From: Pseudomonadota bacterium
GTDB lineage: Bacteria; CALINM01
Direction of reading: 5' to 3'
Length of the DNA stretch: 64,000 nt
Assembly: GCA_026418415.1 (NCBI GenBank)
Contig: JAOABK010000006.1
Span: 16,157-80,156 of the forward strand
Below are positions 16,572 to 25,482 of the stretch, one piece after another. Numbering within the stretch: the stretch's first letter is position 1; the number at the start of each line of letters is the position of its first letter. The notes under the pieces are model-generated. The model saw nothing but the letters and a program-made list of their open reading frames with translations, did no database searches and was not told where the DNA came from. The position numbers were made by a program, and so were the translations under genes.

Positions 16572-18533
16572 ATAAAAAATAAAAAAGTTTTATTATCCTT
16601 CATATTAACATTTTCATTCCTATTTTCAATCATCAAGATTAGAAGTTATGATTTATTTATTTATCTTAAAGTTGCTGATTTTGATAGTTTCTTAAATCCT
16701 ATAAAAACTAATCTTTTTTCCTTTTCCCATTCCAATTATGGCTACACAAATTATTCAATCATTTTTTCTGAGATAGCTAATTTACTTAATAATTTGTTTG
16801 GAATTAGCTCTCTTATTTTTTTTCAATCCCTTATAATCTCGGTAAGCTTTGGATTGCTAACGCTCATATATAAAAAGAAAAATAATTACATTTTTATTAT
16901 GATCTTTTTCCTGCTCTCCCTTTTTACTTTGAGAGAGAGACTTTTATTTAGACCCCATAATTTAAGTTATTTATTTTTTGCAATAAATCTATATCTGTTA
17001 GTTAATGACCTGAAAGGTAGATTGTTATTTTTGTTTTTAAATCAGATCTTTTGGGTAAATACTCATAATAGTTTTATATTAGGAATAATTAATCCCTTTT
17101 TATTGTATCCCTTTATACCGAATAGAAGTTACAAAAGTTTATTGTTAGTCTTTGCAACAAGTACCTTAGGAAGTTTATTTTCAATACATTTCTTAAAACC
17201 CTTTATAGAAATTTTTAACCCCTTTTTAGGAGAAACGAAAGAACTCTTTAAAATTCTACCAATACATGAATGGCAAACAATAGATTTAAATTTAATTTTA
17301 TCTTTTTATGGATTACTTGTAATTTTTTCTATTTTGCTAATTTTAAAAACAAGGTTCTACAAAATAATCCCCTTTTTTGCATTTTATTTATTTATATCTA
17401 TAAAATTTGTCAGATTTATAGACTATTTTGCATTGTCAGCTTTTTTTACTATGATTATTTTACTTAACAATAATAGTGAGATAGAAGAAAGTCTTAAATT
17501 TGTAATTTTAAAATATGCTTTGTTTTTCGTGATATTTTTATGGTGTATTATTAGTTATTTTAATAATCCTCTTATACCCTATGGTTTAGGCATGGCTGAC
17601 TTCTTTTATCCCCAAAATGCTATAGATTTTATGAAAAAAAATAAAATAAAGGGAAATATTTATAACAGTTATCCCTTTGGTGGATATATTATTTATAATC
17701 TTTTTCCCGATTCTAAACCAATCATTGATGGCAGGCTTTGTTACCCCTTGGATTTTATAAAATTATATTCAGATTCTCTTGAAGATCCTTATGCATTTAA
17801 AAATCTTTTGATTAAGTATAAACCAGAGATTTTTCTTCTCGATTATAACCACCCTAATATAATAATTTTTCTTGATATTATGAGAGATAGATATAAGCTT
17901 GTATATTTTGATGATAATTCAATGATTTTTTTGGAAAAATCAAATAAGTTTGAGGATATTATAAGAAATCATGAGTATAAGCATATTTCTCCTCAATATG
18001 TAATGGGCATAGATATTGAGAAAAAACATGATATGGAAAGGGTAATTGAAGAAATACAAAGAAATATTAAGGAAACAAATAGTGTGAGAAGCAATATTAT
18101 GTTTGGTAATATTCAACTTAATATGGGAAGAAAAGATAAAGCTAAAGAAATATTCAAACAAGTAATTAAAAGGGAAAGTCCTATTGGCAAAGCAGAGGCT
18201 TATAATAATCTTGGAATATTATATCTTGAAAACAATGATATAAGTAATGCTATTAAAATGTTTAAAAAAGCGATCTTTTTTAACCAAGATTTTGATATAG
18301 CATATTACAATTTAGCTTTAATTTATAGAGAAAGAAATGATTTTGTTAGTTCCTTTTACCATCTATTTAGATATTTAATTATTCAAAAAAGTAAAGGCGA
18401 AGTAAAAGATGATTTAAAGACTGAATTCATTGAGGTATTTAAGCAAGCAATTAAAAGTGTAATTAAGTACACAGGTCTAATGTTGGCTATTTTTGGTATT
18501 CTTTACATATTGTTTATAAAAAAAAGAGGGTAG
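16572..18533 (+). CDS. GT-C-like multi-span membrane protein with C-terminal TPRs; apparent ATA start
   Basis: An inner-membrane protein of about 653 residues. The frame is open from just after TAG at 16566. The segment before the first standard start (TTG 16794) is clearly protein: a signal-anchor helix, then SYDLFIYLKVADF and NLFSFS, matching the first periplasmic loop of GT-C-type proteins. The only start at the right place is ATA 16572, with AAGGA seven bases upstream. About ten helices follow, then a periplasmic block with NSYPFGGYI and PIIDGRL, then two or three TPRs (about 500-600) and a last helix. Context suggests pilin modification; no activity is shown. If ATA is not used, translation would begin at TTG 16794 and lose the anchor. 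Confidence 0.78.
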   Translation: MKNKKVLLSFILTFSFLFSIIKIRSYDLFIYLKVADFDSFLNPIKTNLFSFSHSNYGYTNYSIIFSEIANLLNNLFGISSLIFFQSLIISVSFGLLTLIYKKKNNYIFIMIFFLLSLFTLRERLLFRPHNLSYLFFAINLYLLVNDLKGRLLFLFLNQIFWVNTHNSFILGIINPFLLYPFIPNRSYKSLLLVFATSTLGSLFSIHFLKPFIEIFNPFLGETKELFKILPIHEWQTIDLNLILSFYGLLVIFSILLILKTRFYKIIPFFAFYLFISIKFVRFIDYFALSAFFTMIILLNNNSEIEESLKFVILKYALFFVIFLWCIISYFNNPLIPYGLGMADFFYPQNAIDFMKKNKIKGNIYNSYPFGGYIIYNLFPDSKPIIDGRLCYPLDFIKLYSDSLEDPYAFKNLLIKYKPEIFLLDYNHPNIIIFLDIMRDRYKLVYFDDNSMIFLEKSNKFEDIIRNHEYKHISPQYVMGIDIEKKHDMERVIEEIQRNIKETNSVRSNIMFGNIQLNMGRKDKAKEIFKQVIKRESPIGKAEAYNNLGILYLENNDISNAIKMFKKAIFFNQDFDIAYYNLALIYRERNDFVSSFYHLFRYLIIQKSKGEVKDDLKTEFIEVFKQAIKSVIKYTGLMLAIFGILYILFIKKRG

Positions 18534-18541
18534 CTCCTTTA

Positions 18542-18569
18542 TTGAATTACCTTTATTTTATGTTAAAAT
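18542..18569 (+). promoter_or_regulatory. Sigma-70-like promoter, minor pilin operon (leaderless type)
   Basis: TTGAAT (18542-18547), a 16-base spacer and TAAAAT (18564-18569) end seven bases before ATG 18577. The predicted transcript would start at or next to the ATG, and no Shine-Dalgarno is present. Confidence 0.55.
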
Positions 18570-18576
18570 AAAGTAG

Positions 18577-19020
18577 ATGAAGGGACTTACATTAATTGAG
18601 TTTGTGATGACACTTATTGTACTGTCAATCATATTCGTAGTAGTCATTTTAGGCATGAGAAAACCTCTTGATGTAAATTTAGACTTAGCAACAAAAAAAG
18701 TTTATGGTGACCTTTCATTTATAAGAGAGAAAGCAATTTCTACAAATAAAAGATATAAAATTTATTTACAAACTCCAGATATATTTATGGCTGGGTTTGG
18801 CAATTATACGCTAATTATTAATCCCGATGATCAATCTAAATTAAGATATAAATTGGGAGATAAATATCCTAAAGTCTCATTTTTCAAAAATTATTCTGTT
18901 GCTTTTGATGGTTTAGGGAGGAATATTTTTAGAACTCAGACTTCGATTATAATCAAGACCAGTACTAATCAAAAGATAATTAAAATAAACCCTGAACATG
19001 GCAGAGTTTATGTATATTAG
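18577..19020 (+). CDS. Minor pilin/pseudopilin, GspH/FimT/MshC type
   Basis: A 147-residue prepilin-like protein with an unusually short leader: MKG then LTLIEFVMTLIVL, Glu at mature position 5. A stop lies directly upstream of ATG 18577, so no longer leader is possible. The rest is a small beta-rich head with no cysteines. No ribosome site precedes it; a promoter ends seven bases before the ATG. First of four consecutive minor pilin genes in the order seen for mshC, mshD, mshO and mshP. Confidence 0.82.
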   Translation: MKGLTLIEFVMTLIVLSIIFVVVILGMRKPLDVNLDLATKKVYGDLSFIREKAISTNKRYKIYLQTPDIFMAGFGNYTLIINPDDQSKLRYKLGDKYPKVSFFKNYSVAFDGLGRNIFRTQTSIIIKTSTNQKIIKINPEHGRVYVY

Positions 19021-19393
19021 TATTACAAAAGGATTTACATTAATAGAAGTTGTAATTGTAATACTTCTAATAGCAATAGCAGTACCAGCTATTATTTTTC
19101 CTGTTTTTGAATCTTCGAAACAAAGCTATCGAAGTGAAGAATATCTTAACGGCTTGTTTCTAGCAGAAGGAAAAATGGAAGAGATAACACGATTTAAAAA
19201 TATTTCGGGTCTTGATAGAACAATTAATAGAACATTAACCAATAAATTTGATGATACTTTGGTTGGATTTAATAGAAAAGTTACTTATTTCCCATATTCC
19301 AGCTGGAGAGGGGTTTTTACCGTGACTGTTAGTAAGCAAAATGTGGGATCAATTAAAATTACAACATGGTTTACTAGATATTCCTCACTATGA
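19010..19393 (+). CDS. Minor pilin, PilV/GspI/MshD type
   Basis: A prepilin-like protein of 127 residues from ATG 19010, with leader MYISITKG and FTLIEVVIVILLIA. ATG 18998 in the same frame would add four residues; I prefer 19010 because a leader of about eight residues fits the class. Neither has a clear ribosome site, so coupling to the upstream gene, which it overlaps, is likely. The motif AEGKMEEI near residue 50 is typical of the PilV/GspI group. The end overlaps the next gene in ATGA. Confidence 0.8.
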   Translation: MYISITKGFTLIEVVIVILLIAIAVPAIIFPVFESSKQSYRSEEYLNGLFLAEGKMEEITRFKNISGLDRTINRTLTNKFDDTLVGFNRKVTYFPYSSWRGVFTVTVSKQNVGSIKITTWFTRYSSL

Positions 19394-19866
19394 AGAAAGC
19401 TGAAAGAGGTTTTACACTTATTGAAATAGTATTAGCAGTAGTTTTAATAGGTATAATTGCTGGCTTTGTTGGTAGAATATTATTTCAAGAAATAAATTTT
19501 TATAGATTAATATTACCTCGGAAAGAAGTAAAAGTAGAAAACAAGCTTGTTTTTGAGAGAATTATAAAAGAAGCAAAAGATGCATATAAAAATAGTTATA
19601 ATTCAGGAAATAATGTAAGGTTTAAAGTTCCTTATAATACTTTTAAAGGATACACGTCAGTTAGAATTTATCTAAGTAGTAATAAACTATATTTCTCAAC
19701 TGATAGTAAACCAGCCAGTATCATAGGGGAACAAATTGCTTTTTTCAATATAACATCTATTAGATGGATACCTAAAAGGGATTTAATAAAAGTAAAGCTT
19801 ATTTCAAATGTTAATAATACTTTAATTAACCAGGAAACTGAGATTTATTTGAGGAATCAAAGGTGA
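19390..19866 (+). CDS. Minor pilin, PilW/GspJ/MshO type
   Basis: A 158-residue prepilin: leader MKKAERG, then FTLIEIVLAVVLIGIIAG with Glu at position 5. The head contains VFERIIKEAKDAY, like the long helix after the spine in GspJ-type pseudopilins. Translation is coupled by the ATGA overlap with the preceding gene, and its stop overlaps the GTG start of the next. Confidence 0.8.
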   Translation: MKKAERGFTLIEIVLAVVLIGIIAGFVGRILFQEINFYRLILPRKEVKVENKLVFERIIKEAKDAYKNSYNSGNNVRFKVPYNTFKGYTSVRIYLSSNKLYFSTDSKPASIIGEQIAFFNITSIRWIPKRDLIKVKLISNVNNTLINQETEIYLRNQR

Positions 19867-20654
19867 ATAATAGAGGCTTTGCCTTAGTAAATGTGGTTGT
19901 AGCTTTAATAATTATCTCATTAGTTGCTCTACTTTTTACTAATTTAATCTCTATCGAATCAAACATTGCAATGGATAAATTTTTCAGTACTAAAGCTTAC
20001 TATTCTGCCCAATCTGGTATAGAGAATGCTCAAAGAATTTTATCATTAAACTATAATTGGTATTATATGCAAGAGGGAATTTTAGAAAGCAGAAGCGACA
20101 ATTTGGATGGAGCATCATATATTACTAACGTATATCTACCCGCAACTGCATTAAAAAAGGATATAAATAAAAATAAAACAACAATTGATGTTTTTGACAC
20201 ATCAAGGTTTCCATCCTCAAATATACTTCTTCTAATCAATAGTGAGCAAATTCTTTGTTCTGGGAAGACCAGTTCTACATTTACAAATTGTCAAAGAGGA
20301 TATAATGGTACAACCAAAGACAAACATGATGCAGGTTCCTTTGTATTTCAGGTTGCCACCTTGATTTCTGTTGACAATGCAAAAAGAACAATCACAGTTA
20401 ATAATAATGAGAAATTTATAACATCTGGATTACTTTTGATAGATTCAGATCCCACTTTCCCAGATCCAGTTGAAGTAACTTATACTGATAAAAGTAACAA
20501 TATTTTTTGGGGATGTGATGATCTAAGCTGGTATACACCGGGAACTTATTATGTTATAAACTCTGGATTGGATTTAAGAGAACAGATTGAAATTATCTCA
20601 GAAGGTAGATATAAGGGCATAGTAAAGAAAATTAATAGCACAATATTTAGGTAA
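19863..20654 (+). CDS. Minor pilin, PilX/GspK/MshP type
   Basis: A 263-residue protein with leader MNNRG, then FALVNVVVALIII. The position-5 Glu is replaced by Asn, as is common in GspK/PilX tip subunits. After the spine comes YYSAQSGIENAQ, a PilX mark. A middle block (about 95-165) with TSRFPSS, SEQILCSGK and CQRGYNGT resembles a small domain repeatedly seen in PilX-like proteins. It carries two cysteines in that block and one more near 218. GTG 19863 overlaps the previous stop. Confidence 0.8.
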   Translation: MNNRGFALVNVVVALIIISLVALLFTNLISIESNIAMDKFFSTKAYYSAQSGIENAQRILSLNYNWYYMQEGILESRSDNLDGASYITNVYLPATALKKDINKNKTTIDVFDTSRFPSSNILLLINSEQILCSGKTSSTFTNCQRGYNGTTKDKHDAGSFVFQVATLISVDNAKRTITVNNNEKFITSGLLLIDSDPTFPDPVEVTYTDKSNNIFWGCDDLSWYTPGTYYVINSGLDLREQIEIISEGRYKGIVKKINSTIFR

Positions 20655-20664
20655 GGGGTTGTTT

Positions 20665-22347
20665 ATGAAAAAATTATTTATAGTGTTATTTATAATCTTT
20701 TTATCATCAACAACTTCATATGCTGCGAGAAGTTTTACAGTTGCTAATTTAGCTGGAGCTACAGTTGATTTTTATATGCGCGATACTGTAGCTATGACCC
20801 TACGTGTTACAAATACGAACACAGGTGCTGATATTAATGATGGTATAAGACAGGTCAGATTTACTTTTCCCGCTGGAATGAAAGTTAACACAACAGGTAA
20901 TATTGCACCATCAGGCTGGACTGTATCAAATGTAGACTCAGTAAGAAATAGGATAACTTTTGATGCAAACAATAGTTCTTATTACTTTACTGCTAATAAT
21001 TATAGGGATTTTATTATTAGTTTGACAGTTCAACCTTCAACTAATGATATTATGTCTGAGAATTTATCATCAGTTCGAGTGGTGTATGCTTCATCAAATA
21101 GGACGACATTAAATAATTTGGGTGTTTCTTGGAATAGGCGAGGACTCAAGATTCAAAGTATAGTTGCCTCTCCAGATCTTCTTGTCTCAGGAGATCCTTT
21201 TACTCTTACAATTACCGTTCAAAATGTTTCCTCTGCAACTCAGACAAATATTACTGCGAACCCAAACCCACCAAGTGAGACTTCAACTGGTGGTTTCAAT
21301 CCATCTACAACAAGTAATCCCGTAATTGGAACTTTAGGATTCCTCCAAACAGGAACACTCGTGTACAACTATACAACCCTAACAACCGATGAAGGTAGTG
21401 TATATTTTTCTTGTAATGTAAGAAATGGAGCAAGCAATACATCAGGCATTTCAGTAAATTCTAATACTGTTTATATCGGAAGATTCACTGCAAGTATAAG
21501 TTACTCTCCAGAATGTCCATTAAGCGGAGAAACAATAAATGTAACCATGACAGTAACAAATAATAATGTCTTTAGCCTTACAAATGTAACACCTACTTTA
21601 ACACCTTCTGGTACTGCAACATTAGTAAAATTGTCTGGACCTACTCCAGCATCAGTTGCTACTTTAAATAGTGGTAGTAGCGCTTCATTTACTTACACTT
21701 ATCAAATAACTGGTGCTTTTGATTCAAATTTCTATTTTTCTGGTTATGCTATAGGAACTAAAAACACGCCTCCAGTTGGTACAAGACAAACGCCTACTTA
21801 TAATACACCAATGAGATATGTTAGGGAATATTCTTTAGATATTTCTCCTGATTTTGTATTAAGTGGAGTGAAAAGTTACTACTTAAAATTTACATTAAAT
21901 AATAGAGTCAATAATGTTTGTGCTACAGATAATAACTATAATATAAAAAGAGTTACAATCACTATGCCTTCGGGATTTAGTTACTCTTTAAGTAATTTCT
22001 CCTATATAATTGGAAATAACATAACAGATATCAATGATCCTAATTATGAATATTACACCGATAATTGGAATATATTGGATAATTCTGGTCAAATATCTTT
22101 TGTGTCAAATAATTCAACCTATGATTTGCCCGTTAAAAGAGATGGTTATTTTTCTTTGTTTATAACGAGTACTCCTGTAGTTTCAACAAATACAATTTAT
22201 ACCTTCCAAACTACTATAGAAAACGTTAAAGGTGGTCTTATAAATTATAGTGGGAGTAATGTACAGCTTAATGTAAGTCCAACACCAGCAGGGATTACTA
22301 ATAAACCAACACCATCTAAAGGGGGGATCAGAGAAAGGCATGAATAA
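20665..22347 (+). CDS. Secreted beta-domain protein at the MshQ position
   Basis: A 560-residue exported protein of unknown function. The signal peptide is residues 1-20 (cut near SYA/ARS). The mature part is rich in Thr, Ser and Asn and appears built of Ig-like beta domains; about 165-260 and 270-365 look CARDB/DUF11-like (each with SGDPFTLTITV or SGETINVTMTV). There is no C-terminal anchor. ATG 20665 is preferred to TTG 20659 because AAGGGG is correctly spaced. It lies after four minor pilins, where MSHA loci have mshQ, so a pilus-tip or adhesin role is plausible but not shown by similarity. Confidence 0.65.
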   Translation: MKKLFIVLFIIFLSSTTSYAARSFTVANLAGATVDFYMRDTVAMTLRVTNTNTGADINDGIRQVRFTFPAGMKVNTTGNIAPSGWTVSNVDSVRNRITFDANNSSYYFTANNYRDFIISLTVQPSTNDIMSENLSSVRVVYASSNRTTLNNLGVSWNRRGLKIQSIVASPDLLVSGDPFTLTITVQNVSSATQTNITANPNPPSETSTGGFNPSTTSNPVIGTLGFLQTGTLVYNYTTLTTDEGSVYFSCNVRNGASNTSGISVNSNTVYIGRFTASISYSPECPLSGETINVTMTVTNNNVFSLTNVTPTLTPSGTATLVKLSGPTPASVATLNSGSSASFTYTYQITGAFDSNFYFSGYAIGTKNTPPVGTRQTPTYNTPMRYVREYSLDISPDFVLSGVKSYYLKFTLNNRVNNVCATDNNYNIKRVTITMPSGFSYSLSNFSYIIGNNITDINDPNYEYYTDNWNILDNSGQISFVSNNSTYDLPVKRDGYFSLFITSTPVVSTNTIYTFQTTIENVKGGLINYSGSNVQLNVSPTPAGITNKPTPSKGGIRERHE

Positions 22348-22354
22348 ATAAATA

Positions 22355-22384
22355 TTGACTAAGAGGTTTATTTTTAGATATTTT
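22355..22384 (+). promoter_or_regulatory. Sigma-70-like promoter of the ExeA/MshM-like operon
   Basis: TTGACT (22355-22360), an 18-base spacer and TATTTT (22379-22384) end 14 bases before ATG 22399. Predicted leader is about eight bases with no Shine-Dalgarno. Confidence 0.55.
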
Positions 22385-22398
22385 ATTCTAAGCAAAAT

Positions 22399-23262
22399 AT
22401 GAGCAATTTTATAGAATACTTTAAATTAAGAACTGATCCCTTTAGTTTAACACCTAATTTTCATTTTTTTTATGGTTCTAAAAAACATATTGAGGTTTTA
22501 AAATCTCTATATGGAGGCATAATTAATAACAAAGGAGTTTTTGTCCTTACAGGTGAAGTGGGTACTGGAAAAACAATTACAAGTAGGGTCCTAATAGAAA
22601 AGCTGATAAATTATTATAATATTGCTTATATAGTGAATCCCTTCTTATCAAAAGAAGGCATCGTAAAACAGATAGCAGAAGAATTCAAAATTCCATCAAC
22701 AAATAAGAGATATGATGCATTAATAACTGATATACACATGTTTTTAATTGAACAGTTAAAAAAGGGTAGGGGAGCGCTTGTTTTTATAGATGAAGCGCAA
22801 CATTTATCTGATGATACATTAGAAATGGTTAGAATGCTTTCTAATTTAGAAACGAAACAGACAAAACTTTTACAGTTCATTCTAATTGGTCAACAGGAAT
22901 TAATAAAAAAACTATCAAAAAGAAATTTGAGGCAGATCGCTCAAAGAGTGTCGATTAAGTGTGAGTTAACGCCATTAAATCATATAGAAACCCATAATTA
23001 TATTCTTCATCGTCTGAAAATAGCTGGTGGGCTTGGTAAGGTAGAATTTAGCAAACTTGCAATTTATAATATTTATAAGCTAACAAAGGGCTTTCCAAGA
23101 ACTTTGAATATTTTAATGTATCACATACTTTCTAAAGCAGCTGAAAAAGAACAACATATTATTGACGTAAATTTAGTCAAGGAAGCCTATAAAAATACTC
23201 TTCCTCTTCCCCTTAGGGTTTTGCCTTTTTCTTTAGCTAAAGCAATTAGAGGTTGGTTATGA
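22399..23262 (+). CDS. ExeA/GspA/MshM-like AAA+ ATPase
   Basis: A 287-residue ATPase. The start FIEYFKLRTDPFSLTPNF is the family mark, Walker A is GEVGTGKT (near residue 54), Walker B is ALVFIDEAQHL, sensor region ILIGQQEL, and RVSIKCEL follows. Members help place or open the secretin through the cell wall (ExeA) or serve MSHA pili (MshM). Unlike ExeA it has no C-terminal peptidoglycan-binding domain; that role may fall to other proteins. It begins the assembly operon running to the secretin gene. Confidence 0.88.
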   Translation: MSNFIEYFKLRTDPFSLTPNFHFFYGSKKHIEVLKSLYGGIINNKGVFVLTGEVGTGKTITSRVLIEKLINYYNIAYIVNPFLSKEGIVKQIAEEFKIPSTNKRYDALITDIHMFLIEQLKKGRGALVFIDEAQHLSDDTLEMVRMLSNLETKQTKLLQFILIGQQELIKKLSKRNLRQIAQRVSIKCELTPLNHIETHNYILHRLKIAGGLGKVEFSKLAIYNIYKLTKGFPRTLNILMYHILSKAAEKEQHIIDVNLVKEAYKNTLPLPLRVLPFSLAKAIRGWL

Positions 23263-23981
23263 GCAAAACCTATGAAGAAATCAAAGATATAGAAATTAAT
23301 CATAATAAGAATGGCGAAGAAGAATTAGATGAGATTGATATAATTGATGGTAAAGAAGAAAAAAAACCCTTATATTCTAAAACAGTTAAGGTCCTTATTT
23401 TATTAATTGCATTAATTGCCGCAATTTATGTGGGTTATTATTTGGGCGGGCTTTATAAAAAGAGAGCCAATATTTCAATCAAACAAGAATCTGGCTTAAT
23501 AACTAATTTTAAAAAAGATGAAGAAATGAAGCATATAACTAAATTTGAATTTATAGCTATTGAAGGGACAAAGAGAGAGTTAGAAAAAAAATTAGAAGAA
23601 CTAATTAGTATAAAAAACAAAGATAATTTAACAAATAACAATATAGCTTTGATTTTAGCTGAATTAGGAAACTATAATGAAGCTCTTACCTACGCTGAAA
23701 AATTAATTATTACAGAACCCAATAATCCCTATTTTTGGAACACCTTCGGTATTATTTTAACCTATCTAAATCTATTTGATGATGCTGAGAAATCATTTAA
23801 AAAAGCAATAAACTTAAAGGGTGATGAAGGTGTTTTTTACTATAATTTAGGCAATCTTTATGAAAGAGAAGGCAAATATGATTTAGCTAAAGAGCAGTAT
23901 TTATATTATCTTTCAAAAGGTGATAAATATAATTCAAATAATGAAAGAAGAATTAAACAAAAAATTTCAAAGGGAATATGA
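23259..23981 (+). CDS. Membrane-anchored TPR protein at the MshN position
   Basis: A 240-residue protein with a charged cytoplasmic N-terminus (1-46), one membrane helix (about 47-69), then a periplasmic part with TPRs at about 125-220 (ALTYAEKLIITEPNN and AEKSFKKAINLKG units). ATG 23259 is preferred to TTG 23253 since AGAGG lies six bases upstream. Flanking genes are ExeA/MshM-like and pilM. It may link the secretin to other envelope parts; no partner can be deduced from sequence. Confidence 0.75.
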   Translation: MSKTYEEIKDIEINHNKNGEEELDEIDIIDGKEEKKPLYSKTVKVLILLIALIAAIYVGYYLGGLYKKRANISIKQESGLITNFKKDEEMKHITKFEFIAIEGTKRELEKKLEELISIKNKDNLTNNNIALILAELGNYNEALTYAEKLIITEPNNPYFWNTFGIILTYLNLFDDAEKSFKKAINLKGDEGVFYYNLGNLYEREGKYDLAKEQYLYYLSKGDKYNSNNERRIKQKISKGI

Positions 23982-24955
23982 AATTTTTCATGAAAAGAAA
24001 AGTAACTGGAATTGATTTTGGAAGCAAGACCATAAAAATTGTTTCCACTAAATTTATTAAAAATAGAATTTCTGTAGATAAAGCCCTAATAATTGAAAAA
24101 CCAAAGCAAATTGGAAATGAAAAAGATTATAAAGTAAACTTTAGTTTAGTAAATGAATCTGCTCGTAGAAAAGGTATTTCTCTGAATAATGTTGCTATTT
24201 GTTGTCCTAATAACTTGTATACCTCAGTAAATTTAGTATTACCAAAAATGAAAAAACAACAAGATATTAAATCTGCCATATTGTGGGAATTAAAAGATAG
24301 ATATGGAATGGAACCTACAGAAATAAATTTTGATTACTTTATTAATGATATATCTGAAGATCAAAAGATAGAGTATCAAATATATTTTGTAGACAAGAAA
24401 TCTATTGAAGAAATTCAAAAGGAGGCCCAAAAATTTAACATAAATATCAAGTATATAAATATCGATCATGTAGCATATGCTATATGTTTTAACAATTTGT
24501 ATACACAGGATGAGAATATAAAAGTTTTACTTGATATAGGATACCAAAAAAGTATTATTATTTTTCTATCCAAAGATAAAATTTTGTTCATGCGCGAACT
24601 TGGATTGGGATTAATAAATATAATAAATCAACTAACTGAAGAAGAAATTAGAAATATGAAGATAAAAGGAATATCAGGTTATGATAATGAAAACATAAAA
24701 AATTATATTACAGAGGTTTTATTTGAAATATCAAAAACTATAGATTATTTCATAAATGGACTTAAATATCCTGGACCAACTTCGATATTTTGTAATGGTG
24801 GTTTTTTTTCAATACCAGGCATTTTTCAGTTTTTTAAAGATAATTTGCCTTATCCAGTAATTTTGAATAATGTTTTAAAACTTGCAAATTACGAAGGTGA
24901 ATATAAAAATTTTGGATATATTTTTCATTTAGCATTAGGTGTTTCTATTTTATGA
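23978..24955 (+). CDS. pilM: Type IV pilus assembly protein PilM (MshI-like)
   Basis: An actin-like cytoplasmic protein of 325 residues. The phosphate-1 motif GIDFGSKTIKIV (about 10-21) and later LLDIGYQKSIIIF are seen. Residues around 80-100 (VLPKMKKQQDIKSAI) match PilM. It binds the cytoplasmic tail of PilN and connects motor and inner-membrane ring. ATG 23978 overlaps the previous stop; a second in-frame ATG at 23990 is also possible. Followed by pilN, O, P, Q without gaps. Confidence 0.87.
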   Translation: MKFFMKRKVTGIDFGSKTIKIVSTKFIKNRISVDKALIIEKPKQIGNEKDYKVNFSLVNESARRKGISLNNVAICCPNNLYTSVNLVLPKMKKQQDIKSAILWELKDRYGMEPTEINFDYFINDISEDQKIEYQIYFVDKKSIEEIQKEAQKFNINIKYINIDHVAYAICFNNLYTQDENIKVLLDIGYQKSIIIFLSKDKILFMRELGLGLINIINQLTEEEIRNMKIKGISGYDNENIKNYITEVLFEISKTIDYFINGLKYPGPTSIFCNGGFFSIPGIFQFFKDNLPYPVILNNVLKLANYEGEYKNFGYIFHLALGVSIL

Positions 24956-25482
24956 GACCTATAAATCTTGCAACTAAACCAAAATTATATCCCTTAACCC
25001 AAAAAATTCAATCAAGGCTTTCTGTATTGATTTTTTTGCTACTGATTGTATATTTCTCTTTAAAAATTTTATTCCTAAACTATAAACAAAAAGAGCTGGC
25101 AAAAGATATAGATTTAATTAATAAAGAGTTAATACAAATTAGAGAAATGATTAGTCAAAGACAACAGGTTTTAGAATTAAAAAAAAGTATTGAAAAAGAA
25201 TTTTCTATTAACATAGATAAAAATATGATTACCAATAATTCATTTATATCCCAATTATTTAACTCTCTTTCACAAATTACCCCAGAAAACATTTGGATTA
25301 CTTCTTTAGAATTGAAATATGGAGATGAAAAGTTTATCAGGATTTCAGGGAAGAGTAAAATCAAAGGTGATATTTTTATCTTTATGGATAATTTAAAAAA
25401 GATATACAGGGATGTTAATTTAATTAGTATGCAGAATACAGAGAATAGTATATACAATTTCCAATTGAGGCTCGACATCTGA
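24952..25482 (+). CDS. pilN: Type IV pilus inner-membrane protein PilN
   Basis: A 176-residue bitopic protein. The short cytoplasmic tail contains PINLATKP (residues 3-10), the PilM-binding motif, then one membrane helix (about 24-42), a coiled coil (about 45-85) and a small ferredoxin-like domain with ENIWITSLEL. It pairs with PilO. Start overlaps pilM by four bases. Confidence 0.87.
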   Translation: MRPINLATKPKLYPLTQKIQSRLSVLIFLLLIVYFSLKILFLNYKQKELAKDIDLINKELIQIREMISQRQQVLELKKSIEKEFSINIDKNMITNNSFISQLFNSLSQITPENIWITSLELKYGDEKFIRISGKSKIKGDIFIFMDNLKKIYRDVNLISMQNTENSIYNFQLRLDI

